Assembly (NCBI RefSeq): GCF_036588685.1
Contig: NC_086382.1
Coordinates: forward strand, 70,219,999-70,283,998
DNA length: 64,000 bases
Source of the DNA: Mytilus trossulus
Taxonomy: Eukaryota; Mollusca; Bivalvia; Mytilida; Mytilidae
Reading direction: 5' to 3'
A program made the position numbers and the translations under genes. Shown one piece after another: positions 44,679-55,569 of the stretch (its first letter is position 1; each line of letters opens with the position of its first letter). The notes beneath the pieces are model-generated. The model saw only the letters and a program-made list of their open reading frames with translations, was not told where the DNA came from and searched no databases.

Positions 44679-44703
44679 GGTGCAAACATTAATCCACCAT
44701 TCT

Positions 44704-44744
44704 GCCTCTGATGAAGGTCCTTTATGGACCGAAACCGGTCAGGC
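44704..44744 (+). ncRNA. Type I hammerhead ribozyme, array unit 2
   Basis: Identical to the unit 1 ribozyme. Predicted cut after 44740; the RNA between this cut and that of unit 1 would be 1181 nt. Confidence 0.75.
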
Positions 44745-45104
44745 TATCAAACATCACCAGGCGCTGTTAATTATGTGTATTGGTATATACTATATTTTTA
44801 TGCTTTTACATTTTTCTCACTGATACACATAGTTAATATGGCTTCTACTAACGAAAGCTCCATGGAGCTAATGTGTTTAGAGACTACTTATGTCAGTACA
44901 CCTTTCCTATATTGCCTATTGATTTTTCACTGGCATAGGACCTCTAAGCGTAAGCCTAGCGATTACCTGAAATTGATGTATATATGTAATACCTACATTA
45001 CAAACTTAAGGTGTTGAAAACTTTCTAACACTGAGGATTAATATTCATCTACCTTTGATCTTGAAAGGAGTACTAAAGGCTTAAATGAAGCATTCTCAAT
45101 AAGA

Positions 45105-45153
45105 ACCCCCCCCCCCCCCTAAACCAAATTTTGTTTGGTTAGGGGGGGGGGTA
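45105..45153. repeat. Poly-C / poly-G hairpin, unit 2
   Basis: Same hairpin with the longest C-run (about 14) of the three complete units. Confidence 0.8.
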
Positions 45154-45679
45154 ATAGTTTTGACTTGATGTTTTGGTGTATCACAAGCTAAAACGTCAAG
45201 ACTGCATGACTACCATGAAATACTATTATTAGACTTGATATTTAGGTGTATCATAAGCCAAAGATCAAGACTGCATGACTACCATGAATTACTATTTCAA
45301 GACTTGATATACAGGTGTATCATAAGCCTGAGGTCAAGACTGCATGACTACTAGGAAGTACTATTTCAAGACTTGATATTTAGGTGTATCATAAGCCAAA
45401 TATTAAGATCACATAACTACCATGAAATACTATTCCAAGACTTGATATTTAGGTGGATCATAAGCCAAAGATCAAGACTAAATGATTACTATGTACTTCT
45501 TAAATTATTAAAACACCCTTTATCCAATGCTAAAGCCCAAATATGGTTATATCATCAGGTCACATGCTTACCGTATAGTGTAAAAATGTTTACCGTAACA
45601 TGTCAAAAAGTTTACTGTAACATGAACATTAGCTAAATATAGATAATTGTAACCATGGAAAATCCCACTGGGATTTTTC

Positions 45680-45843
45680 ACCGGTTAACTCAACCGCCGG
45701 TTAACTCAACCGCCGGTAAACTCAACCGCCGGTAAACTCAACCGCCGGTTAACTCAACCACCGGTTAACTCAACCGCCGGTTAACTCAACCGCCGGTTAA
45801 CGCAACCGCCGGTTAACCCAACCGCCGGTTAACTCAACCGCCG
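45680..45843 (+). repeat. 16-bp minisatellite, array 3 (10 units)
   Basis: Same unit; one more CCGCCGG unit than array 2 between the CCACCGG variant and the TTAACGC variant, and one fewer before it. Confidence 0.9.
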
Positions 45844-45854
45844 GTTACCATATC

Positions 45855-45865
45855 TATATAAATAG
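45855..45865 (+). promoter_or_regulatory. TATA box, unit 3
   Basis: TATATAAATAG, 36 bases upstream of the ribozyme at 45891. Confidence 0.65.
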
Positions 45866-45890
45866 GGTGCAAACATTAATCCACCATTCT

Positions 45891-45931
45891 GCCTCTGATG
45901 AAGGTCCTTTATGGACCGAAACCGGTCAGGC
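45891..45931 (+). ncRNA. Type I hammerhead ribozyme, array unit 3
   Basis: Identical to units 1 and 2. Predicted cut after 45927. Confidence 0.75.
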
Positions 45932-46290
45932 TATCAAACATCACCAGGCGCTGTTAATTATGTGTATTGGTATATACTATATTTTTATGCTTTTACATTT
46001 TTCTCACTGATACACATAGTTAATATGGCTTCTACTAACGAAAGCTCCATGGAGCTAATGTGTTTAGAGACTACTTATGTCAGTACACCTTTCCTATATT
46101 GCCTATTGATTTTTCACTGGCATAGGACCTCTAAGCGTAAGCCTAGCGATTACCTGAAATTGATGTATATATGTAATACCTACATTACAAACTTAAGGTG
46201 TTGAAAACTTTCTAACACTGAGGATTAATATTCATCTACCTTTGATCTTGAAAGGAGTACTAAAGGCTTAAATGAAGCATTCTCAATAAG

Positions 46291-46342
46291 AACCCCCCCC
46301 CCCTAAACCAAATTTTGTTTGGTTAGGGGGGGGGGGGGTAAT
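46291..46342. repeat. Poly-C / poly-G hairpin, unit 3
   Basis: Same hairpin with about 11 C and 12 G. Confidence 0.8.
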
Positions 46343-46866
46343 AGTTTTGACTTGATGTTTTGGTGTATCACAAGCTAAAACGTCAAGACTGCATGACTAC
46401 CATGAAATACTATTATTAGACTTGATATTTAGGTGTATCATAAGCCAAAGATCAAGACTGCATGACTACCATGAATTACTATTTCAAGACTTGATATACA
46501 GGTGTATCATAAGCCTGAGGTCAAGACTGCATGACTACTAGGAAGTACTATTTCAAGACTTGATATTTAGGTGTATCATAAGCCAAATATTAAGATCACA
46601 TAACTACCATGAAATACTATTCCAAGACTTGATATTTAGGTGGATCATAAGCCAAAGATCAAGACTAAATGATTACTATGTACTTCTTAAATTATTAAAA
46701 CACCCTTTATCCAATGCTAAAGCCCAAATATGGTTATATCATCAGGTCACATGCTTACCGTATAGTGTAAAAATGTTTACCGTAACATGTCAAAAAGTTT
46801 ACTGTAACATGAACATTAGCTAAATATAGATAATTGTAACCATGGAAAATCCCACTGGGATTTTTC

Positions 46867-47062
46867 ACCGGTTAACTCAACCGCCGGTAAACTCAACCGC
46901 CGGTTAACTCAACCGCCGGTAAACTCAACCGCCGGTAAACTCAACCGCCGGTAAACTCAACCGCCGGTTAACTCAACCACCGGTTAACTCAACCGCCGGT
47001 TAACTCAACCGCCGGTTAACGCAACCGCCGGTTAACCCAACCGCCGGTTAACTCAACCGCCG
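46867..47062 (+). repeat. 16-bp minisatellite, array 4 (12 units)
   Basis: The longest of the four arrays. Two extra 16-bp units explain the 32-base larger period. Confidence 0.9.
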
Positions 47063-47073
47063 GTTACCATATC

Positions 47074-47084
47074 TATATAAATAG
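47074..47084 (+). promoter_or_regulatory. TATA box, unit 4
   Basis: TATATAAATAG, 36 bases upstream of the ribozyme at 47110. Confidence 0.65.
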
Positions 47085-47109
47085 GGTGCAAACATTAATC
47101 CACCATTCT

Positions 47110-47150
47110 GCCTCTGATGAAGGTCCTTTATGGACCGAAACCGGTCAGGC
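47110..47150 (+). ncRNA. Type I hammerhead ribozyme, array unit 4
   Basis: Identical to the other three. Predicted cut after 47146. It lies in the truncated last unit, so a transcript starting at unit 1 could be cut at four sites to give three full monomers. Confidence 0.75.
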
Positions 47151-47322
47151 TATCAAACATCACCAGGCGCTGTTAATTATGTGTATTGGTATATACTATA
47201 TTTTTATGCTTTTACATTTTTCTCACTGATACACATAGTTAATATGGCTTCTACTAACGAAAGCTCCATGGAGCTAATGTGTTTAGAGACTACTTATGTC
47301 AGTACACCTTTCCTATATTGCC

Positions 47323-48369
47323 TTATAATGGAAGGAGACTTAATAAAATTGAGAATGGAAATGGGGAATTATATAATAATAAAATGCATTTTGTGCCTAT
47401 AATCAACTTGATAAAAATAGCATATAACCCACATGTACTTTTGAGGATTACTACTTCACGAAATGGACTACAACAGAAGCCCTTCCCTTTCAAATTTGAG
47501 AATGTTACATCTTATACATATAGAAGTGAATCACTGATTAATATCTTATCCGACTTTTGTCTTTGAAGAAGCAATTAGTTTTGACGGTACACTTTACGTG
47601 TTGTTTTTACTAATTTCCAGATATAGTAATACTGGAAAAAGATGTTTTGTGGTAATGGAAATATGAATGAAATATTAAATGCAAATAATTTTCTTTAACA
47701 TGTTGTCACCTGTCTTCTTATATTTTTTTTTATATATCGCGCTGTTGTTTGTAATCTTGACAATTGTGTTTTGAAATTCTATAGATGAGAGCTTCATATT
47801 AGTATTAGCCTTTAGCGCTCTATTTATGGTTGCACATGTAATCAGGATTTTGTTAGTTTGAATATTTATATTTTCATTTCTGATGGCAACCAGTTCATGT
47901 AATACATATAGTCAGGATTATAAGTAAGCTATACCTGTTCATGTTTATTGTCATTATTGATATGGACTATATAAAATTGCTGTTTGGTGTGAACTAGGCT
48001 TTGCGTTGAAGACCAAACTACAACCTTTAATAGTTTACTTTTATAAATTGTGACTTTGATAGACAATTGTCTTTGGTACTTATATGAGATCCAGTTATAT
48101 CTTTCTACAACATTGAGAACACATTTTTTTGTAATAAAGGAGTATGTTCGATAAGGTCCTAAAATGGCCCCCTTTTTTAGCAAAATTTCAAATTCGGATT
48201 TATCAAACAATATCACGATGAATTATAGCTGATACATTGACAAGCTAGGATATAAACCATTTTGTTGAAAATTTTACGTTTCTGCGTTTCATTATGACGT
48301 CACAAGTTGTACTCATATTGATTTTTCAAGAAAAAATCAATGAAAATGGGTGAATTTCCATCAATTATT
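47323..48369. other. No gene recognised
   Basis: Sequence after the cut-off end of the array. A minus-strand ORF (48216-47929, 95 codons) has no known domain. Nothing links it to the repeats or to the TIR gene. Confidence 0.4.
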
Positions 48370-48495
48370 GGACAGGAAACATAGAGCGCATACGTCGACA
48401 TCAAAGATCTTTTAAACTAATGTTTGTGAAGACATTTTACATGTCTTATTTGAATCTTAAGCTTGTCGAGGCCTGCACTCTATGTTTCCTGGTCC
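48370..48495. repeat. Inverted repeat with 21/22-bp arms (126 bp)
   Basis: GGACAGGAAACATAGAGCGCA (48370-48390) is the near reverse complement of 48474-48495 (one base longer there, one mismatch). The centre is AT-rich and non-coding. MITE-like. Confidence 0.6.
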
Positions 48496-48575
48496 TTAAT
48501 TTGGTTGAAATCTAGCTGATTTTGTCAAATTTCACAAAATCCCTTATTTAGACCTGTTTTTAATGTAAAAATCAA

Positions 48576-48629
48576 CGTGTTAGAACGAAACTTTGACAAA
48601 AACAGTTCTGTTTAACTTTCTAACACGTC
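48576..48629. repeat. Hairpin with CGTGTTAGAA / TTCTAACACG ends
   Basis: Ten-base perfect arms around about 34 bases that themselves pair partly (GAAACTTTGAC... CTGTTTAAC). Origin unknown. Confidence 0.45.
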
Positions 48630-49204
48630 TTTAAGGCAATTTAAAACATTTATTGTCTTGAAACTATGAACTTTATAATTGGGGCCAAATATGGCCCTTA
48701 CCGAACTAACTCCAAATTTAAAATATAATTAATTCTGTAATATCTGATAATATATATCAGTTATTTGTGATTTTTCATTTGATGTGTACTCTCTGATAAT
48801 CAGTATCAGCATGATCAGTTGATTGGTTGTGATAAAATAAATGGATCAGTTTGCAATTGTCATGTGCAGGTACACCACATGCATTCCTGCCAACTGTCAT
48901 TATTTTTGGAGGATTTCTTTCATGAAGGCTCTCAAATTGAAATCTTTAAAGAGCAATCATGTCCACAATTAAAAAAAAACCAATTAATTTTACAATGACT
49001 TGAGGCTTATAGTAGTATGAAGAAGCCAAAAGACAACATTACATTGTATTTGAGGTTTTTTTAGGAGTATACCAGCCATGGGCATTTTGAAAACTTGCTA
49101 GGTATGCACATGTGGTTCATCTTTCCTTTTAATTCATAAAATTGTGCATGATATTTATGACAGAAACACACCTGTATTTTGGTGAATGAAACACTTGTAA
49201 TATT
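48630..49204. other. No gene recognised
   Basis: AT-rich sequence, no ORF of note and no repeat paired within the window. Confidence 0.45.
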
Positions 49205-49385
49205 AAATTAAAGTCAGAGGTGGGGTTTAGAGGGTTCTTTTCAGGGTGCCTGGGCCACCCCATTTTGTAGGAAAAATTTGCTTTTTTTTTATGGGGAATC
49301 ACTGAAGCATGACTGGAGTTGGCTCCTTCTTAGGCAATCAGTGGGCGCCCGCTTATGAACATTTCTGGTTCCACCACTGAAAGTT
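49205..49385 (+). repeat. Third copy of the GGGAATCACTGAAGCATGACTGGA dispersed repeat
   Basis: Matches the repeats at 23180-23585 (GGGAATCACTGAAGCATGAC, then TTATGAA, then CACTGA at the end) with substitutions and no long C-run. Confidence 0.6.
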
Positions 49386-50574
49386 TCAGAAAAGTTAGAT
49401 TAGCATTTATGACAAATCATGTCGAAATTTGCATAGAAAACGAATGAAAAATCTAGTAAATTAAAAAAAAAAAGGCACTACACTTATTATCAAAGCTTTC
49501 CTTGCTTATTCACAAGGAAGTAACATGTCCTCCATGCTATTCCAATCTGAGTTTTTATTCATACATACATGTAGTCTGGTGCTGTTCCCAGTAGTCTTCT
49601 TTTTTCTATTTCTTGAGAAGTATTTGTTTTACCTGTTCAGTCACTGTAAAGTGTTACAATTCATATTTAAACGCAACACATAAATAGTGACCAAAAAGGT
49701 ACTGCTATCACATGAGAGAAGCTAGAAAAAAGTAAAATGTATACATTTTAAACATTTTTGTGGGACCATGAAAATGTGGTATATAGATAGATATGCATAG
49801 ATAGATCATATAACAAATAAGCAAACAAATTCAAAGAATATGTACAAGTAAGATGAATTATGAAAAAAAGAACCATGGCCCGGGGCCCCAAACTTGACAG
49901 CATTTGGTGTTGAACAGGTAAAATGTCTGCATTAACAATAAATATAGCCTTTGATAGAGGTAAAGCCAGGTTGCCTTTCTCTAAATCAGCTGTATTAAAG
50001 GTAACCACATACATGTATTTCTGGGCCTGGTTGTAAAATTAATGAAAATGACTTTGAAAAAAAACAACAATAGAAATACACAAAATTTGGGAGACATCTA
50101 TTAAAATGTTTGAAATAATAAGAAAGTTGACAAGAACTAAGCTTTTTCAGATAATATACAGACTATTACGGTCAGCCTATAAAAGAGTTTTTCCCTTCTG
50201 AAATGTTTGCTTACACAGTGCTTTCCTAAAATGATTTAAAATCAGTGTGATAGTTTTGATGAAGAACACTGTGCGTACAGGTATAATGACAAGATAAATG
50301 TTATGTTACATGTATCTCCCTAAATAAGTACTGTAGACATAAAAATTCTTGACTTCTAAAACCAATGATTGATCTCCTCATTTATATCTCATCACTCTAT
50401 GCAGACATGGCAGATGCTGTGTGAAACGCAAAAAAAAAATTGACTTACTAGTATGCTTTTATCCATTGAGTTGGTTTTTTATTATTTTTCTTTGAATAAA
50501 CCTATTGCTACAATATGTAAATGTCCGCCATTACAAATTGTACATGTACATCACAAATATTCCATGTTATGCTT
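49386..50574. other. No gene recognised
   Basis: AT-rich sequence. A minus-strand ORF (50014-49748) has no recognisable domain. Confidence 0.45.
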
Positions 50575-50825
50575 CAGTGATTCCCTAAATAATCAACCAA
50601 ATAGTAATGTAAATTACAAAAAAAATTCTTAGTGTAAGACCTGATGATGTGAATAAATTGAAATCAGACTTGGGGTGGGGGGGGTAAGGGGGGCCTACTA
50701 CAAGTGATTCCCATTTTGTGTTTTTTTTCGACCCCAGTAAAACGTGTTTTTCCCATAAACCTGGGACCACCCCATGTTTCATGACTTGAGCCCAACCTGT
50801 CTAAATCGGCCTCTGACAACTCCAG
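50575..50825 (-). repeat. Reverse-oriented relative of the C-run dispersed repeat
   Basis: TTCAGTGATTCCCTAAATAATCAACC on the plus strand is the reverse complement of the start of the repeat at 23222-23255. A G-run and GGGACCACCCC follow. Confidence 0.5.
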
Positions 50826-50849
50826 AGAATAAATCATCATGTACGATAT

Positions 50850-52090
50850 TATAAAAAAGAAGGTGTGGTATGATTGCCAATGAGACAACTATCCACAAAA
50901 GACCAAAATGATACAAAAATTAACAACTATAGGGCACCGCATGGCCTTCAACAATGAGCAAAGCCCATACCCCATAGTCAGCTATAAAAGGCCCAGATAC
51001 ATGTACATGTAAGACAATGTAAAACAATTCAAACGAGAAAACTAACGGCCTTATTTATGGGTTTCAGGTCCGTTCGTGCCCAATATACTTTCGCACCCCG
51101 CACCCAAGGTCCGTTCGCGCCAAATTTTAATTCAACCCAGTTGAATAATTGGAAAATCATGATTGTTGTTTTTAATTTTTTTCGTGTAAATACTGAACAA
51201 TTTGTATTTCATGTATTTATAGCTTGGTATGAGTAAATTTTAAAAGATTGTAGATTTTAAATGAAAAACACAAAAGATAATTGTTATTACCAGCTTGGTC
51301 CCTTTGATCTGAAACAATGAAACAATAAAATATAGCAATACACTATTATCATGATTATAACCAAAACATGATCAAACATGTTAAAATTTATTCAACACAC
51401 AAAAAAGAAGTAGTCAGAATCTTACTCCATTTTGAAACAAGTCAATGAAACAAAGTGATAGCAATACACTGATTAAAACATGATTAAGAGTTATTCAACA
51501 CAAAACAAAAGGTTGACAGAATCACACTTTATTTAGAAAGGAATAAAAAAAAAATTGCCAATACACTATCTTAAACATAATTCCGATTTATTCAACACAA
51601 TAAAAAATGCTGTCTCACTTTATTTTGAGACAACGAAAACAACTATACTTATAAGAATACTACTTGCCAAAACTAGATTACAAAGTTATTAAACCCAAAA
51701 CCAATTAAAATTGGACGCGAACATGTCAGGTGCGAACAGACTTTTGGGTACCAACATGTAGGGTGCTATAGTGAGAAGGGGCGAACATGAGTGGATGCGA
51801 ACATGAATGTGCGCGAACAGACCCAGATTCTGATTTATGTAAAAACAAAATATGTAACACATAAACAAACGACCAACACGGAATTACAGGCTCCTGACTT
51901 GGGACAGGCACATACATGAATAATGTGGCGGGGTTAAACATGTTAGCGGGACCCCAACCCTCCCCTAACCTGGGACAGTGGTATAACAGTACAACATAAG
52001 AACGAACTATAAAAATCAGTTGAAAAAGGCTTAACTCATCAGATGGACAAAAAATACAAGTGGACGTGGCCGGGTACATCAAAGTCAAAG
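50850..52090 (+). repeat. Very common mussel dispersed repeat, split by an inserted element
   Basis: The left part (50850-51059) begins with GGTGTGGTATGATTGCCAATG and GACAACTATCCACAAAAGACC. The right part (51833-52090) continues with ATATGTAACACATAAACAAACG, CTCCTGACTTGGGACAGGC and ends near AGTGGACGTGGCCGGGTACA. As I remember the family the two parts are contiguous. Here 773 bp separate them. Confidence 0.8.
51060..51832. mobile_element. 773-bp non-autonomous DNA element nested in the repeat
   Basis: Flanked by ATTTATG on both sides (51053-51059 and 51833-51839), as expected of a 7-bp target duplication. The ends are imperfect inverted repeats built from GTCCGTTCGTGC / GCGCGAACAGAC motifs, with several more GTTCGC or GCGAAC copies next to each end. 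The centre is AT-rich with internal TTATTCAACACA repeats and no ORF. Confidence 0.65.
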
Positions 52091-53190
52091 ATCATCAAAC
52101 TGTCTACCCCACATGCTAGCTAGTCTAAATTATTTGACTACCAAGTAAGGCGTCAAAGAAAAACATTATAATAGCTTTCTTTCAAGACGTCATAATTATT
52201 TGGACTACCCCACATGCGAACATCTTTTTGGGAGTTCACTGTGTGCATGTTTTTTGGGTTTGAAGGATCGTATAAATGATTGCCTTAGGGGTCATTGTCA
52301 AATATAGAGGTAGAGCTGTGCATTGTAAAAAGCTTAATTATATAATTTTCAACAGCTGACACTATAGTATCCTATAGTGCACTGAAACCCATACCAATAA
52401 CAATACCGTGATGCTTGGTGTAGGGTTCTTTGCACATAAGAAACCATATTGCCTACCTTGTAAGTTTTGTATTCTTCTATTCAGTATCGTCGGGTTTGTT
52501 TATTTACATCAGAAATCATTGAAGCGATGAAAGCGTGGGAAACGAAATTACATCTTCGGTAAATTCCGTGATTTAAATATTTTCTAATCAATATGTCCAA
52601 GCAATGAAAAATTCATGGTTATTAATTTTATACATAGAGAATACGTTTTGTGTATTTACTATTTAATAGCTAAGCTTACGAAGAAATCTAACACAAAATG
52701 AAAAGTATCTCAATCATTCAACCGTTTTAATACGCAGTTTAAAGTGTTAATTATACACATAACTGTTCTATTTTTAGAGAATATCAATAATACACAAATG
52801 TACAGCTTCTTACCAAAAAAGCAACATTATTTCAAGATTAAATCATCACATTATCACATGGTTATATAATATGCACCAAATTGACAGTGTTGCGTGAATA
52901 ATCATCATAACTAATCACAATGGCAAATGAACACTTTATCATAATATGTACCTATAACATAGTATCATGTTTTCAATCCGACCCCACTTACGGACGCGTT
53001 GAACACATAATGCATGCCACTCATTTATAGCCAATCAGACGTTAATATGACCTTCATTTCCCCCAGAATCATTCCGGAAGCAGCCACGTAGCAGCCATTA
53101 AATAGTATTTATAACCAATGAAATACCGTTAACATTTTTACCCGAACCTGACGTTTAGCCTCTGACTAATCAGACCGCATGGTGATACGG
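52091..53190. other. No gene recognised
   Basis: The end of the copy-B-only block. Near 52520-52560 there is an ATG-containing stretch ending at a GTAAAT donor-like site, not convincing. The break to duplicated sequence is at 53190/53191. Confidence 0.4.
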
Positions 53191-54345
53191 TAATTACGTG
53201 GAAAACAAAAGGGCCTGGAGTGGTGTAATTTTTAATCTACACCTTTGTACTATATTAGTTATATATAAAGTTGAATTCTGTGATTCGTCGTTTTTACGTG
53301 ATGACGGCTGACAAATTGGACCTCGTAATTTTAGTATTATAGAAGATAGATAGATATAGTTTACAAGTGTGAACAAATTTTATGTACAGGTAACTAAACA
53401 AGGTGCAGTTATGTGAACAAATTTAATGTGAAACTAGTGTACTGTTTCATTAAACCAAATAACCAAATGTAAACGTGTTTACTGTACACGGCGTTTGATG
53501 AGAAACACGGCCTTAGTCACAACTTTCAATAGAGTATTTTAATTAAAAATTGATACGATAAACCAGTCATCCAACCAAGATGGTTGTCACTGCTAAAAAA
53601 CGAAAAATGGGGGGGGGGGGGGGGGGGGGTGTACTTAAGAGCGGGAAAATTGTAAAATTGTAATAAAAAAGCGATTTCAAATGTTCACAACTTGAAAACT
53701 AATGTAAATAAGGATAAGGGTCTTTAGAAACTATTGCAAGACTACAATGGGATAACCTGTTTTAAATATAATTACTGGACCATTTTAAACCAAACCGTTG
53801 CATAATTCATTATGTGGGTATCTACATGTAATACTATTTATTATGATTTTAACCTTATTTTACATGATTTTCAAAACCTTAGTAGATACAGGTGAGCGAC
53901 AGAGGTTCTTGAAAGCCTCTAGTTGTATGTTGAATTACAGTTAGAATTCATGTTTGAGTAAAAAATCGAGCGAGGCTTCGAGGATTGTCAAAGAGCTAGT
54001 GTCAAAGTTCATGTTACAATTCGAGATGTATTGTTAGTAAAGCTTCAAGTAAAATTAGACTCGACTCAGAGTCAAAATTGGGGTTACTTTAAGTATTTTA
54101 GTTATAGTTCCGAGTTGTGCAAAGGTAGTTTGTATAGAAAAACAATTTAAATGCAAGCTTCAGGGGCGGATCAAGGATTTTTAGAATATATTTTTTGGCA
54201 GAGCGATATCAAATCGGTCTACATTAAGGTTTAAAGAGTCCAAAATTACACTTTGTTTTATTTCATCAAAAACTGAATTCTTGGGGTTCTTAATTCGCTA
54301 TACTGAATCTAACTGTGATTTTGGAAATTGGATATTGGACCATAA
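53191..54345. other. Copy B counterpart of 8678-9814; nothing coding
   Basis: Non-coding in both copies. It contains a long G-run (about 22 G at 53610, about 20 in A near 9090). The empty BEL target site lies at its right end, with one ATAAG. Confidence 0.6.
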
Positions 54346-55083
54346 TAAGAATATCTCCAAATTCAAGTGTTTAAGTTCTAAGACTACATTCACTCTTTGT
54401 CAGAAACCTATGATGTGTCAAATACTTAATCACAATCCAAATTCAGAGTTGAACCAAGCTTGATTGTTGTCCCTGCTTGCTACAAATGTTCTGGTTACGA
54501 CCTCTGCGGTCGTATCATACTGCACTCTGCATAGCATTTTATTCCCTTCGAACTTGAGCTATGTGATTTCCAGATGTGTAACGAAGGATGTCGTTTTTGA
54601 GGTCACTGCATACGGAAAAGCTGTTTACGAATACGAGAACGAGAAGACAATGATTTAGTTGTTATCCATTCGTTTGATGTGTTTGAGCTTTTGATTTTGC
54701 CATTTGATTAGAGACTTTCTGTTTTGAATTTATCTCGGAGTTCAGTATTTTTGTGATTTAACTTTTCCTTAGCAGTACAGGTCCAAAGATCGTCTTATAA
54801 AAAGGGATTTTCTTCTGAAATTAAGTCTTTGTACACGTGTATTTTTAAGTTAAAGTATATTCAACAGGTTCAAGTATATACAATAATTCATCTCTTTCGT
54901 TAGAATTGAAGGATCATACGACTTCAACTTAAACTTCATGATTTGCCATGTAAAAAGTATAGTTTGTGTTTGTAGTAAAAGGGTTTCCCATATAAGGTCA
55001 ACAAAAAAATGTTATGTTCTACCCTTTAATCAGATATTGATGCAGTATAACCAATATATCTCCTCATAATTTTCTAATATAGT
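54346..55083 (+). other. Upstream region of TIR gene, copy B
   Basis: Counterpart of 15125-15860, including the diverged dispersed repeat and the possible splice acceptor TTTTCTAATATAG just before the TIR start. Confidence 0.45.
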
Positions 55084-55092
55084 TCGAACAAA

Positions 55093-55569
55093 ATGGCTGC
55101 AGAACTTCAGGAAAAAGAACAACGCCCAATCGATAGCAGACCACTTCCTGATGGCAAGAAGTTCCACGTGTTTATATCCTACAGTGAAAGTGACAGATCC
55201 TGGGTAGAAACAGTAATACAACACTTACAAAATGATTACAATTTTAAGTGTTTTGAACATTCAACTGATTTTATACCAGGAAGAAAAATAAGAGAAAACA
55301 TAGAATATGCAATATTGAATTCTGTGAAAACACTATGTGTTATAACGGAAGACTATAATCAGAGTTTTTGGTGTCAATTTGAAGTAGAGTTTGCTATACT
55401 AAAGTTGCTAGCTGAAATGAAAGAAAATGTCATCATCCCAGTTTTAAAGGAGGAATGTGAGATACCTGGCTATCTTAAACCATTTACCTACATAAATGGC
55501 ACTGGAGATATGAACGTATGGCTTCCTAAGCTTGCATCAGCCATTGAGTTAGAAGGTATTATATCTTAA
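55093..55569 (+). CDS. TIR-domain protein, copy B (158 aa, TIR only)
   Basis: Intact, same start and length as the copy at 15870. I count five base differences over 477, four silent and one changing residue 52 (Lys here, Thr in A). The TIR boxes are unchanged: FISYSESD (27-34), the BB-loop region (57-66) and the SFWCQFE motif with Glu97. The excess of silent changes suggests that the protein is kept by selection, but five changes are too few to test. The flanks (splice acceptor, 3' region and downstream LINE) are also the same. It is likely a cytoplasmic immune-signalling TIR protein of the kind expanded in bivalves. If the duplication is an assembly effect, this is the second allele. Confidence 0.88.
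   Translation: MAAELQEKEQRPIDSRPLPDGKKFHVFISYSESDRSWVETVIQHLQNDYNFKCFEHSTDFIPGRKIRENIEYAILNSVKTLCVITEDYNQSFWCQFEVEFAILKLLAEMKENVIIPVLKEECEIPGYLKPFTYINGTGDMNVWLPKLASAIELEGIIS

Larger units (their letters stand above)
43337..47322 (+). repeat. Tandem array of a unit of about 1.2 kb with hammerhead ribozymes (3.4 copies)
   Basis: Successive ribozymes start at 43523, 44704, 45891 and 47110, giving periods of 1181, 1187 and 1219 bp. The differences are explained by minisatellite copy number (9, 10, 10, 12) and by C/G-run length. Otherwise the units appear identical by eye. Order in a unit: 16-bp minisatellite, TATA box, hammerhead, short ORF, poly-C/poly-G hairpin, five repeats of about 66 bp, palindrome AAAATCCCACTGGGATTTT. 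The array begins exactly at the point where copy B leaves its match to copy A. The last unit is cut at 47322 inside the short ORF. Confidence 0.9.

Noticed and set aside
47929..48216. 95-codon minus-strand ORF as a gene
   Set aside because: No recognisable domain, no splice or promoter context, AT-rich codon use like the surrounding non-coding DNA.
50646..50690. CTGATGA sequence as a further hammerhead
   Set aside because: No stem II can form before the GAAA, and no cleavage triplet or stem I partner follows.
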